Assembly (NCBI RefSeq): GCF_000019225.1
Contig: NC_010995.1
Location: forward strand, 2,302,501 to 2,366,500
Source: Cellvibrio japonicus Ueda107
Lineage (GTDB): Bacteria > Pseudomonadota > Gammaproteobacteria > Pseudomonadales > Cellvibrionaceae
DNA length: 64,000 nt
Direction: 5' to 3'
In this document: one piece after another, positions 8,270-17,162 of the stretch
Numbering within the stretch: the first letter of the stretch is position 1
How the letters are laid out: each line of letters starts with the position of its first letter
Translations under genes and position numbers: made by a program
Notes under the pieces: generated by a model
What the model was told of the DNA's origin: nothing
Databases searched by the model: none
Seen by the model: only the letters and a program-made list of their open reading frames with translations

Positions 8270-8752
8270 TTAATCTTTAGTATCAAGCATATCGGGAGTG
8301 ACAAATACAGGCGAAATATAGCGCTCGTAATAAGCACAGGAAAGCGCGTAAAAATCTTTATCGATGGCATCGCGGATAGTCGACAATGGAACCTGGGTCC
8401 AACCGGGCTGTAAGGCCAGCCCGTAATCCCCCAGGTCATCAATCTGACTGGCACCAGCGCGCAACAGATCAAACACCCAGCAATAGGGATTTTGCTCAGG
8501 CTTAAACTGGATCTGCTGATGCTTGATTTGTGCTAACAATAATTTTTCGTCCACGACCTTCACCCTGTTTTGCACAATTTGGGCAAGAAAGGTTTCGAGG
8601 CGCTGGGCAATAATCAGCCGCTGCTCGTGGGTATAGGCATTCCAGTCAATCACTTCATGGGCAAAGCGCTTGCAACCACGACAGACACTGTCGCCAATGC
8701 CTGTCGAGCAAATACCAACGCAAGGTGTTTTTACAGGTTTAAATAACGACAT
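8270..8752 (-). CDS. DUF1289 cysteine-rich protein
   Basis: This 160-aa protein has an N-terminal DUF1289 module, TPCVGICSTGIGDSVCRGCKRFAHEVIDWNAYT. It carries the family's four cysteines (C-x3-C-x7-C-x2-C), which probably bind an Fe-S cluster or zinc. The remaining 100 residues are longer than in typical DUF1289 proteins; they include a predicted helical region and an aromatic C-terminus (YALSCAYYERYISPVF). The function is unknown. It starts 6 bp after the trehalase stop and ends 11 bp before miaE, so it is translated within the same operon. Confidence 0.75.
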   Translation of the reverse strand: MSLFKPVKTPCVGICSTGIGDSVCRGCKRFAHEVIDWNAYTHEQRLIIAQRLETFLAQIVQNRVKVVDEKLLLAQIKHQQIQFKPEQNPYCWVFDLLRAGASQIDDLGDYGLALQPGWTQVPLSTIRDAIDKDFYALSCAYYERYISPVFVTPDMLDTKD

Positions 8753-8758
8753 ACCAAT

Positions 8759-10390
8759 TTAGTGGGCAATGGGTGAATCCAGAAATTCATAAAACGCCAA
8801 GGCAACGCCATTCGTCCAACCAAAACCATCCTGGTTGGGATAATTACCGCCACCGGCTTTGACATGGGTATCCACCACATTATATTTTTCCATCATTTTT
8901 CCCTCCTCGCGATAGACACGCTCATTCAAGGCTAACCAACGACGGGCAATATCGCGCGCAAGGGTGTCATAGCCATAGTGGGCCAAGCCCTCTACTGCTA
9001 CGTATTGCAAGGGTGCCCATCCATTCGGGTAATCCCATTGCTCCCCGGACTGGCGGAGGCTGGTCACCAAGCCACCGGGCTTTAAAAATTGTTGCTCCAG
9101 TACTTTGACAACCCCAAGGGCATTGTCAGGACCAGCCACCCCAAAAAACAATGGGAACAGCATTGCCAGGGACAACTGTCCCGTATGGCTCGCAGCAACG
9201 TAATTGTAATCCTGGTAGGTTCCCGTCACAGGGTCGAAATGGTACTGCTCAATCAATTGCTGGCGCCGTACAGCCCGCGTGCGATAGAACGCCGATTTGG
9301 CTTGATCCTGTCGGTGCTCGTACATCCGGGCAAGCGTGATCTCCATGGAGTACATCAAGCTACTCAAATCAACCGGGATAATTTCATGGGTATTAATACT
9401 GGCCTTGGATTGGCCATCAGCAAACCAGCGGCTGCTAAAGTCCCACCCGGATTCACACGCCGCACGCAAATCGCGGAAAAATTGCGCCTTATCCTGAACC
9501 TGATATTGCTCAGCCCAGAGATACTCCTTGTTGTAAGCCTCGGCGCGCGGCTCACTGCGGCTGCCATAATAGCGATTTAAAAAATCGCCATTGGCCAGGG
9601 TTACCAAATGCTTCCCTTCTTTTCCCGCGTCCAACTCACCGGATTGACCATCCATCCAGAAGCGATACTCCCGCTCCAGCAAAGGCAGGTATCCAATGAC
9701 AGACTCCATACCATGTTTGTTGGCGTAAAGTTGTAAGCTGGCGGCAAAAAATGGCGGCTGGGAGCGTCCCAGGAAATAGGTGCGATTGCCGTTGGGAATA
9801 TAGCCATAGCGATCAATCAAATAAGCGAAATTATCGATCATTTGCTTAGCCAGGGTATCTCTACCGGAAGCCATAAGGCCAACGAGCGTGAAATAGGAGT
9901 CCCAATAAAACATCTCACGAAAACGCCCACCGGGGACAACATAAGGCTGCGGCAAGGGGATTAATGTGGAGGAGCGCTCATCCGCTGAAGCTTCGCGCAC
10001 CAACGCATCCCAATGATGCTGCAAATGCTCACGCAGGGGACGACTGACATCAACATTTATCGCCGGTAAAGGGTCTGGCAGACGGAAATGGGATGCCACA
10101 AACGCGGCCATATCAAAAGACTCCTCGCCTGCCGAACGCCGATAATCCGCCAAAATATCTGCCGGCGGAAACAGCGGCGTCGCATCGACAAAGGTCTTGG
10201 AATCCGGATAAAGCTTTTCCATTTGTACCCGCACAAACAACTCTTCCAAATCGCGATCCGGCTGGTAATCAACTGTCTCCGCTATTTGTAAATTTTCTGC
10301 AGGGGTTTCCGGGTGATATGCCGGTGATTTGCGCTCGCATGCCACCAATACCAGGCAGAACGCGACTGGCATGATCCAATAGTTAGCCAT
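8759..10390 (-). CDS. treA: Lipoprotein trehalase, GH37
   Basis: This 543-aa glycoside hydrolase family 37 enzyme cleaves alpha,alpha-trehalose to two glucoses. Both family signatures are present: PGGRFREMFYWDSY (about residues 155-168) and QWDYPNGWAP near residue 456. The N-terminus ends in a lipobox-like LVACER, so the mature enzyme is probably a periplasmic or outer-membrane lipoprotein, unlike the soluble E. coli TreA. ATG 10390 is chosen because GAGG lies 8 nt upstream; a GTG at 10396 is too close to it. The gluconolactonase-like gene ends 10 bp upstream, which implies coupled expression. Confidence 0.9.
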   Translation of the reverse strand: MANYWIMPVAFCLVLVACERKSPAYHPETPAENLQIAETVDYQPDRDLEELFVRVQMEKLYPDSKTFVDATPLFPPADILADYRRSAGEESFDMAAFVASHFRLPDPLPAINVDVSRPLREHLQHHWDALVREASADERSSTLIPLPQPYVVPGGRFREMFYWDSYFTLVGLMASGRDTLAKQMIDNFAYLIDRYGYIPNGNRTYFLGRSQPPFFAASLQLYANKHGMESVIGYLPLLEREYRFWMDGQSGELDAGKEGKHLVTLANGDFLNRYYGSRSEPRAEAYNKEYLWAEQYQVQDKAQFFRDLRAACESGWDFSSRWFADGQSKASINTHEIIPVDLSSLMYSMEITLARMYEHRQDQAKSAFYRTRAVRRQQLIEQYHFDPVTGTYQDYNYVAASHTGQLSLAMLFPLFFGVAGPDNALGVVKVLEQQFLKPGGLVTSLRQSGEQWDYPNGWAPLQYVAVEGLAHYGYDTLARDIARRWLALNERVYREEGKMMEKYNVVDTHVKAGGGNYPNQDGFGWTNGVALAFYEFLDSPIAH

Positions 10391-10400
10391 GGTCACAGCC

Positions 10401-11429
10401 TCAGTATGGGGAGCCAGTCACGGACAGTTCCACCTTCCAAACAGCACCAGCACCTGTCAGATAGAGTGTCTTGCCTTCAGGACCACCAAAAGCAGCATTA
10501 GTGACATTGGCATCCGTTTTAATCAAGGCCAGCTGTTCACCGCTGGGGCTAAATACACGCAAACGCTGCGCGGTATGTTCCGTCACGTAAATATTGCCGT
10601 GGCAATCAACCGCCATACCATCGGGAATCACCAATCCTTCCACCAGGTTGTTACCTGCCTGGGGGTATCCATCCACCATGGGGTAAGCCCGCAGGATACC
10701 CTGCTCCCCACCGCCATTGACGTAGAGCACATCTTGCGCAGGTGAAAGTGAAATACCGTTGGGATTGCTGATGGTGTCGTCTACCAGGGTCACAGTGCCA
10801 TCGAGATCAACGCGATACACACTGGTTTTTTCCTGCCCACCGGGCGCTGCATCGCGCTGGAAAGCCGGATCCGTAAAATACAGTGAGCCATCGTTGGCCA
10901 GTACCAAATCATTGGGACTATTGAACACATTGCCCTGATAAGCCTCAGCCACGGATGTACGCTCACCTGTCAGCAGGTTGAAACGAGACACACTTTTGTA
11001 TTTATGGGTACCCGCCAATAAGTCGCCAGCCAGGTCCACGGCCAAACCATTACTGCCTGAATCCTCAATGACCGTAGTCAAGGTGCCATCCATATCAAGC
11101 TTTTGTACTCGCGATGGAAACCCCTGGGAAAATGTGAAATCCGAAAAATACAGCGCATTGCCAATCCACACAGGCCCCTCATAAAGGCCGGGCTCACTGC
11201 GCGTGCTATTGGCTGCGTCAATCCGTTGTGCAACCAGCTCGCCTTGCGGTGCGGCACCACAGGTAGAGTCTGCCGGAGAGACTGCAGCAGAGGGAGTGGA
11301 ATCCGCCTTGTAATTATCAACCGGGGCCTGAACCTCGTCGCGCTGGCACCCTGAGAGTGCTACAACACACAAAATCGATACGCACAAGGACGTCAGGCGA
11401 TAGTTTTTCCTTTGAAGTGTATTTTTCAT
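10401..11429 (-). CDS. SMP-30/gluconolactonase-like lipoprotein
   Basis: This 342-aa six-bladed beta-propeller belongs to the SMP-30/gluconolactonase family of Ca-dependent lactone hydrolases. The N-terminal signal ends in a lipobox (VVALSGCQ, Cys28). Family motifs include EGPVWIGNALYFSDF, GLAVDLAGDLLAG, NSPNDLVLANDGSLYFTDP, and SNPNGISLSP. These carry the Glu, Asn and Asp metal ligands. It heads the operon with trehalase, so it may act on lactones formed when released glucose is oxidised in the periplasm; that link is inference. A GAGGA site precedes the ATG at 11429. Confidence 0.82.
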   Translation of the reverse strand: MKNTLQRKNYRLTSLCVSILCVVALSGCQRDEVQAPVDNYKADSTPSAAVSPADSTCGAAPQGELVAQRIDAANSTRSEPGLYEGPVWIGNALYFSDFTFSQGFPSRVQKLDMDGTLTTVIEDSGSNGLAVDLAGDLLAGTHKYKSVSRFNLLTGERTSVAEAYQGNVFNSPNDLVLANDGSLYFTDPAFQRDAAPGGQEKTSVYRVDLDGTVTLVDDTISNPNGISLSPAQDVLYVNGGGEQGILRAYPMVDGYPQAGNNLVEGLVIPDGMAVDCHGNIYVTEHTAQRLRVFSPSGEQLALIKTDANVTNAAFGGPEGKTLYLTGAGAVWKVELSVTGSPY

Positions 11430-11573
11430 GGAGTCCTCACTTTTTATTTGCCGATAGGAATGTTTTACGTCGGAAAATGATCAGTGGTTAATCATCGAGC
11501 ACCAGCACTGTCATCCGCATTCAAGGTTGGTCACCTTAACATATCCCCCCTGCAAAGCCGACCGCCTCCTGCG

Positions 11574-11602
11574 TTAACAGGACCAGAGGTATCGTGTATA
11601 AT
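11574..11602 (+). promoter_or_regulatory. Sigma-70 promoter of acnB
   Basis: A -35 box TTAACA (11574-11579) and a perfect -10 box TATAAT (11597-11602) are separated by 17 bp. Transcription would start near 11609, giving a leader of about 168 nt before the acnB GTG. Confidence 0.8.
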
Positions 11603-11622
11603 TCGCGCCCGATTTAGCTCTT

Positions 11623-11652
11623 CGTTAAACCCTCTACCCAGAGGGTTTAACG
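11623..11652 (+). promoter_or_regulatory. 13-bp perfect hairpin in acnB leader
   Basis: The arms 11623-11635 (CGTTAAACCCTCT) and 11640-11652 (AGAGGGTTTAACG) are perfect inverse complements around a 4-nt ACCC loop. The hairpin starts about 14 nt after the predicted transcription start. No T-run follows, so it is not a normal terminator. It could stabilise the 5' end, act as a protein or sRNA target, or be a DNA-level operator. Confidence 0.7.
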
Positions 11653-11776
11653 CGTTGCAATCATCCCGCAAGCGGCTGCCTGAGCAGCGCTTGAATCATC
11701 CATGAAGGTCATGGATAGTCTCCCTAGGCAGAGATCCTGTCGCCGGAGTAACCCCTACACAAATGAGGATAAAACC

Positions 11777-14395
11777 GTGCTTGAAGCCTATCGTAAACAG
11801 GTCGCAGAACGCGCCGCAGAAGGTGTTCCACCCAAACCGCTTACCGCTGAACAGGTCGCAGGATTGGTGGAGCTACTGAAAAATCCCCCCGCTGGAGAAG
11901 CTGAAGTATTACTGGATTTGATCACCAACCGCGTTCCCCCTGGCGTTGACGAAGCCGCCTATGTAAAAGCAGCCTTCCTGAGCGCAATCGTTAAAGGCGA
12001 AGCCACCTCCCCCCTCATTGATAAATCCCTCGCAGTCAAGCTGCTCGGCATGATGCTCGGCGGTTACAACATCGAAACCCTGGTTAACCTGCTCGATAAC
12101 GCCGACCTGGCCGCCCTGGCTGCCGACCAGCTCAAGCATACCCTGTTGATGTTCGATGCCTTCCACGATGTGGAAGAAAAAGCCAAAGCCGGTAACACCC
12201 ATGCCCAAGCGCTGCTGCAATCCTGGGCCGATGGCGAGTGGTTTGTCAGCAAACCTAAAGTGCCGGAAAGCATCAAGCTCACGGTTTTCAAAGTCACCGG
12301 CGAAACCAACACCGATGACCTGTCACCGGCGCCTGACGCCTGGTCCCGCCCTGACATTCCGCTGCACGCCCTGGCCATGTACAAAATGGCACGCGAAGGT
12401 TTAACCCCCGACGAGCCAGGCAAAATTGGTCCTATCCAACAAATTGAAGCCCTGAAAACCAAAGGTTATCCCCTGGTATTCGTGGGCGATGTTGTGGGTA
12501 CGGGTTCATCCCGTAAATCTGCCACCAACTCTGTACTCTGGTTTATCGGCGAAGATATCCCCGGTGTACCTAACAAGCGCACGGGCGGTGTGTGTATCGG
12601 CGGCAAAGTTGCCCCCATTTTCTACAACACCATGGAAGACGCAGGTGCCCTGGTATTTGAAGCCCCGGTCGACACGTTGAACATGGGCGATGTAGTTGAA
12701 ATCCGCCCTTATGACGGCAAGATCCTGAATGCAGAAACCGGCGAAGTTCTCTCCGAATTCAGCCTCAAGTCCGATGTACTGCTGGATGAAGTACAAGCTG
12801 GCGGTCGTATTCCACTGATTATCGGTCGCGGCCTGACGACCAAGGCACGCGAATCCCTGGGCCTGCCACCCAGCACCCTGTTCCGTTTGCCCCAAGCACC
12901 TGTCGATACTGGCAAGGGTTTCACCCTGGCACAAAAAATGGTAGGTAAAGCCTGTGGCGTAACAGGCATTCGTCCCGGCACCTATTGCGAGCCTAAAATG
13001 ACCACTGTGGGCTCACAGGACACCACCGGCCCAATGACCCGCGACGAACTCAAAGACCTGGCATGCCTTGGCTTCTCTGCCGACTTGACCATGCAGTCTT
13101 TCTGCCACACAGCCGCCTATCCCAAGCCCGTAGACATCGAAACCCAGCACACATTGCCCGACTTCATCATGACCCGCGGCGGTGTCTCATTGCGTCCAGG
13201 TGACGGTATCATCCACAGCTGGCTGAACCGCATGCTGCTCCCGGATACCGTGGGCACCGGCGGTGACTCCCATACCCGCTTCCCCATCGGCATCTCTTTC
13301 CCAGCCGGTTCCGGCCTGGTGGCATTTGCCGCTGCTACTGGAGTAATGCCACTGGATATGCCCGAATCCGTTCTGGTTCGCTTCAAAGGCGAGATGCAAC
13401 CAGGTATCACTTTGCGCGATCTGGTAAATGCCATCCCGCTTTACGCGATCAAACAGGGCTTGTTGACTGTCGAGAAAAAAGGCAAGAAGAACATCTTCTC
13501 TGGCCGTATTCTCGAAGTGGAAGGCCTGCCCAACCTGAAAGTAGAGCAAGCGTTTGAAATTTCTGACGCCTCTGCCGAGCGCTCTGCCGCAGGATGTACC
13601 ATCAAGCTGGACAAAGAACCCATTATCGAATACCTCAAGTCCAATATCACCATGCTGCGCTGGATGATCGAGCAGGGTTACGGTGATATCCGCACCATTG
13701 AGCGCCGTGCACGCAAGATGGAAGAATGGCTGGAGAACCCCGTGCTGATGGAAGCCGATGCGGATGCCGAATATGCAGCCATCATCGATATTGATCTGGC
13801 CGACATTAAAGAGCCAATCCTGGCCTGTCCTAACGATCCGGACGATGTAAAAGTGCTGTCTGACGTTGCTGGCGACAAGATTGACGAAGTGTTTATCGGT
13901 TCCTGTATGACCAACATCGGTCACTTCCGCGCTGCGGGAAAACTGCTCTCTGCCACCAAAGACGAGCTGTCCACCCGCCTGTGGATTGCCCCCCCCACCA
14001 AAATGGATGCACACCAACTGATGGAAGAGGGTTACTACAGCATCTTCGGTGTAAAAGGTGCGCGCACCGAAATGCCCGGCTGCTCACTCTGTATGGGTAA
14101 CCAGGCGCGTGTGGCCAAGAACTCTACTGTGGTATCCACCTCCACCCGTAACTTCCCTAACCGTTTGGGTGAAGGCGCCAATGTGTATCTGGCATCCGCA
14201 GAACTGGCCGCTATCGCAGCCGTGCTTGGCAAACTGCCTACACCGGAAGAGTACCTTTCTTACGCGCAGAAAATTGACAGCATGTCTGCTGATATATATC
14301 GCTACCTCAACTTCAACGAAATTGAGAGCTACCAAAGCGCCGCCAATGAAGGTAAGCGCATTGCAGCCGTAGAGATACAGACAGTAGCCATTTAA
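11777..14395 (+). CDS. acnB: Aconitate hydratase B
   Basis: This bifunctional aconitase/2-methylisocitrate dehydratase of the TCA cycle is about 872 aa. I chose the GTG at 11777 (MLEAYRKQVAERAAEG) because ATGAGGAT lies just upstream and the N-terminus then matches the AcnB family; the upstream ATG at 11702 would add 25 unrelated residues. The order is the AcnB-type HEAT-like domain, swivel domain, then catalytic domains. The 4Fe-4S ligands appear in IGSCMTNIGHFRAAG and PGCSLCMGNQARV. GDSHTRFPIG supplies substrate contacts. It has its own promoter and a strong terminator, so it is probably monocistronic. Confidence 0.96.
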   Translation: MLEAYRKQVAERAAEGVPPKPLTAEQVAGLVELLKNPPAGEAEVLLDLITNRVPPGVDEAAYVKAAFLSAIVKGEATSPLIDKSLAVKLLGMMLGGYNIETLVNLLDNADLAALAADQLKHTLLMFDAFHDVEEKAKAGNTHAQALLQSWADGEWFVSKPKVPESIKLTVFKVTGETNTDDLSPAPDAWSRPDIPLHALAMYKMAREGLTPDEPGKIGPIQQIEALKTKGYPLVFVGDVVGTGSSRKSATNSVLWFIGEDIPGVPNKRTGGVCIGGKVAPIFYNTMEDAGALVFEAPVDTLNMGDVVEIRPYDGKILNAETGEVLSEFSLKSDVLLDEVQAGGRIPLIIGRGLTTKARESLGLPPSTLFRLPQAPVDTGKGFTLAQKMVGKACGVTGIRPGTYCEPKMTTVGSQDTTGPMTRDELKDLACLGFSADLTMQSFCHTAAYPKPVDIETQHTLPDFIMTRGGVSLRPGDGIIHSWLNRMLLPDTVGTGGDSHTRFPIGISFPAGSGLVAFAAATGVMPLDMPESVLVRFKGEMQPGITLRDLVNAIPLYAIKQGLLTVEKKGKKNIFSGRILEVEGLPNLKVEQAFEISDASAERSAAGCTIKLDKEPIIEYLKSNITMLRWMIEQGYGDIRTIERRARKMEEWLENPVLMEADADAEYAAIIDIDLADIKEPILACPNDPDDVKVLSDVAGDKIDEVFIGSCMTNIGHFRAAGKLLSATKDELSTRLWIAPPTKMDAHQLMEEGYYSIFGVKGARTEMPGCSLCMGNQARVAKNSTVVSTSTRNFPNRLGEGANVYLASAELAAIAAVLGKLPTPEEYLSYAQKIDSMSADIYRYLNFNEIESYQSAANEGKRIAAVEIQTVAI

Positions 14396-14409
14396 ATTGC
14401 CGTACAACG

Positions 14410-14448
14410 CCAGTAAAAAAGCCGGAATAAATCCGGCTTTTTTACTGG
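14410..14448. terminator. Bidirectional terminator after acnB
   Basis: A perfect 17-bp stem (14410-14426 with 14432-14448, core AAAAAAGCCGGA / TCCGGCTTTTTT) has a 5-nt loop. Its A- and T-tracts let it work in both directions. Confidence 0.92.
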
Positions 14449-14495
14449 CTCTGGCTTAATTAACCCTAGGCACTTCCAAACAAAAACTGGCTACA

Positions 14496-14531
14496 AATAA
14501 AAAGGCGGCTGTTAAAAGCCGCCTTTTTATT
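14496..14531 (-). terminator. Terminator after ppiD
   Basis: A stem AATAAAAAGGCGGC / GCCGCCTTTTTATT lies 19 bp beyond the ppiD stop. The T-tract on the minus strand follows the GC stem. It stands back to back with the acnB terminator. Confidence 0.88.
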
Positions 14532-14549
14532 GCAATAATAAATAATCAA

Positions 14550-16415
14550 TTATTGATCAATATCTGCAACTTCTTTTAAATAACCTTGAAAGCTGGAGAA
14601 GTCTGCCAAGCCATTCATATTACCAACCTGAGCGACAATCGCCTTTTTCTGCTCTTCCGCAATCTCTTCAGCGCCTAAATTTACCGCCGCCAGTTGGATC
14701 AATGCATAATCACCACTGGCAGTGACAAAACCTGCCACAGAGGCGACCTCAGCAGTTGGTTTTGCCATATCGAACGCAAAGCCAGCAATTTCCGGCTCAA
14801 CATCACTACCATAACGTTTGGCAGCTGCCGCGGTCTTCAACGCTTGTCCTTCAGCACTTGCCAACTCATCCAACGCCTTACCAGCATGCAGATCGGCAAG
14901 CAATTGAGAACCTTTGGTGCGCATCAGCTCCCTGGCCTTGCTTTCCGTCAACACACCAACAATTTGTTGCTTCACTTCATCCAGCGGTAATAGGCGGCTT
15001 GGTTGGTAATCTGTCTTTTTAATCACAACCGCACGCGTAGTATCAAGTTCTATTGGTTCACTGCTATTGCCATCCTGCAAAACATCTTCGGAAAAAGCCG
15101 CGTCAGCAACCAACTTGTTAGCAGCGATCCCTTGACCACTTGTACGAGAGAAAAGCCCGGTATTTGACACCTTTGCATCAATTTCTTTAGCCACCTCAGC
15201 CAGACTGTCGGCATTAAATGCCAACTCTTTCAGCTGCTCCAGCTTGGCAACAAAGATATTTTCAGCTTCAGCGCGCTTGAGATGCTCTTCCAAAGAGGCT
15301 TTTTGCTCCTCAAAACTTGGCGCCTGCGAACCCCGCTCAGCCAACAATTTAATAAAGTGAGTACCTGCATCTGTTTCTACAGGTGCCGAAACCTCCCCTA
15401 CTTTTAAACCGGCAAGTGCCGTTTCAAATTCTGCCGGGAACGTATCTCCCTTAGTAAAACCAAGGTCGCCACCCTGCTCTTTGCTACCGAGGTCGTCCGA
15501 ATAGGTTTTGGCAAGCTCAGCAAAATCCTCACCAGCTGCCAACTTTTCACGAACGGCCTTGATTTTTTCAGCATCTTGATTTTCCACAAGAATATGCGCA
15601 GCATGACGCTCGGGAGCAGCCACAAAGCTGGCAAGCCCCTGCTCATATTGTTTATGCAATTGCTCTTCGCTAATGGAAATATCAGCCATAAGAGCATCAA
15701 CACTCAACTCAATGTAATCAACAGCAACCTGTTCTTCGCTGGTGTAAGCTTGCGGATTTTTGGCATAGTAATCTGCAATTTCTTCATCACTAACAACAAC
15801 AGACTCTTTAATTTTGGAGGAAGGAAGAACAAAGTATGAAAAATCACGCGTCTGGTAGCTAAGCGCAATCAACTGCTCTATTTCATTAGGTGTGGTAAAC
15901 GAGCTGGATGCCAAGCCTGTATACAACTGGTTCAAAACCAAATCTTTAGCCAACTGTTGGGTGTAAGTCGCATGGGTATATCCCATCATGCTCAATGCCT
16001 GGCGATAACGGGTGTTATCAAATACTCCCGCTTCATTCTTGAACACCGGCGCAGATGAGATTTGCTCGGTAATTAAATCATTGCCTACTGTCATACCCGC
16101 TTTTTTAGCAGCCTGATACAACACCTGATTTTGGATCAAATTATCCAATACCGGCTTTCGCAGATAATCTTCGCTCAGAAACTCGCTGGGAACCTGGTCG
16201 CCATAGCGATTCATCATTTGCTGTTTTTGACGAGCAATCGCATTTTGCAACTCAACTTGCGTGATTTTCTCACCATTGACTTCCACCACTTTATTAGCGG
16301 TTGGATTCCAGTTAAATAGTGATTCAACACCAAAAAGGGCAAAAATGACCACCAGGAATCCAATCAATATGTAGGAGATGACTCCTTTTGAATTATCTCT
16401 GATGCTTTGCAACAT
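14550..16415 (-). CDS. ppiD: Periplasmic chaperone / PPIase-like PpiD
   Basis: This 621-aa protein is an inner-membrane-anchored folding factor at the Sec exit. The start ATG 16415 (MLQSIRDNSKGV) has an AGGAG site about 7 nt upstream; the longer frame has no support. Residues 12-32 form the single transmembrane anchor (VISYILIGFLVVIFALFGV). A SurA-N-like domain follows (NGEKITQVELQNAI). The parvulin domain at about residues 265-355 (ERHAAHILVE through GTHFIKLL) is probably non-catalytic, as in PpiD. It lies next to hupB, as in many gammaproteobacteria. Confidence 0.92.
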   Translation of the reverse strand: MLQSIRDNSKGVISYILIGFLVVIFALFGVESLFNWNPTANKVVEVNGEKITQVELQNAIARQKQQMMNRYGDQVPSEFLSEDYLRKPVLDNLIQNQVLYQAAKKAGMTVGNDLITEQISSAPVFKNEAGVFDNTRYRQALSMMGYTHATYTQQLAKDLVLNQLYTGLASSSFTTPNEIEQLIALSYQTRDFSYFVLPSSKIKESVVVSDEEIADYYAKNPQAYTSEEQVAVDYIELSVDALMADISISEEQLHKQYEQGLASFVAAPERHAAHILVENQDAEKIKAVREKLAAGEDFAELAKTYSDDLGSKEQGGDLGFTKGDTFPAEFETALAGLKVGEVSAPVETDAGTHFIKLLAERGSQAPSFEEQKASLEEHLKRAEAENIFVAKLEQLKELAFNADSLAEVAKEIDAKVSNTGLFSRTSGQGIAANKLVADAAFSEDVLQDGNSSEPIELDTTRAVVIKKTDYQPSRLLPLDEVKQQIVGVLTESKARELMRTKGSQLLADLHAGKALDELASAEGQALKTAAAAKRYGSDVEPEIAGFAFDMAKPTAEVASVAGFVTASGDYALIQLAAVNLGAEEIAEEQKKAIVAQVGNMNGLADFSSFQGYLKEVADIDQ

Positions 16416-16563
16416 GGGGAAACTCCTAGGGCTCCAGCGGTTCCATATCTTGTGATGCCTAAGCAACAGCGATATGGAAAAGAAGGCTCTTAGCTATTAA
16501 TAATCTAGATAAAATGATGAATTTCCAGGGCGAGTATTATTAGAGAAATAACCCATACAGACT

Positions 16564-16597
16564 AAAAAAAAGGCGCACTCAAATGCGCCCTTTTTTG
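16564..16597 (-). terminator. Terminator after hupB
   Basis: On the minus strand a GGGCGCA / TGCGCC stem with a 6-nt loop is followed by seven T. It lies about 50 bp past the hupB stop. Confidence 0.88.
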
Positions 16598-16645
16598 TTG
16601 GTAGACCTTATCGCTATCTCCAAGATCTCACACCTGAAAGCCAAA

Positions 16646-16918
16646 TTAATTTACTGCGTCTTTCAAGGCTTTACCGGCTTTGAAGCCAGGCACTTTAGCT
16701 GCAGCAATTTTAATTTCTTCGCCAGTTTGAGGATTTCTGCCAGTACGAGCAGCGCGCTCTTTTACGGCGAAAGTACCAAAACCAACCAGAACTACCGAGT
16801 CGCCATTTTTCAGGGCACCAGTGATGCTCTCAACTACCGCGTCCAAGGCACGTCCGGCAGCCGCTTTAGGAATATCCGCAGATGCGGCAATGGCTTCAAT
16901 CAGCTCAGTTTTGTTCAC
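16646..16918 (-). CDS. hupB: DNA-binding protein HU-beta
   Basis: This 90-aa nucleoid protein matches HU over its full length. The DNA-binding arm contains GFGTFAVKERAARTGRNPQTG, and KVPGFKAGKALKDAV forms the C-terminal helix. It binds bent and nicked DNA as a dimer. The start codon is GTG at 16918, preceded by AAGGGG. It follows lon, as in E. coli and Pseudomonas, with a 244-bp gap that should hold its promoter. Confidence 0.95.
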   Translation of the reverse strand: MNKTELIEAIAASADIPKAAAGRALDAVVESITGALKNGDSVVLVGFGTFAVKERAARTGRNPQTGEEIKIAAAKVPGFKAGKALKDAVN

Positions 16919-17162
16919 ACTTAACCCCTTTTGAGTAATTATTTGTTCGACAAATTTAGCACAGGGAGACCTTCTTCTATATGGCTTTACTACCTGTGCA
17001 ACCTATGCAGCAAATGAACTGCGATTTATACCAACTGATCAGAGGGGGGTCAAGGAAAGCTTTTGAGTTTATGCAATTCCTCTCATTCCTCTCCGGAATA
17101 CGCATATAAGCACTGCAAATTGACCGCAAAACAGCCAATTTGCAGCATATATCTATCAATGC

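Noticed and set aside
11702..11776. Upstream ATG at 11702 as the acnB start
   Set aside because: It adds 25 residues not seen in AcnB, while the GTG at 11777 has a good ribosome-binding site and a family-typical N-terminus.
13187..14017. Long open frame on the minus strand inside acnB
   Set aside because: It lies entirely opposite a strongly conserved gene and has no recognisable domain.
16977..17159. 60-aa frame between hupB and lon
   Set aside because: No ribosome-binding site; the region is better explained as the hupB promoter.
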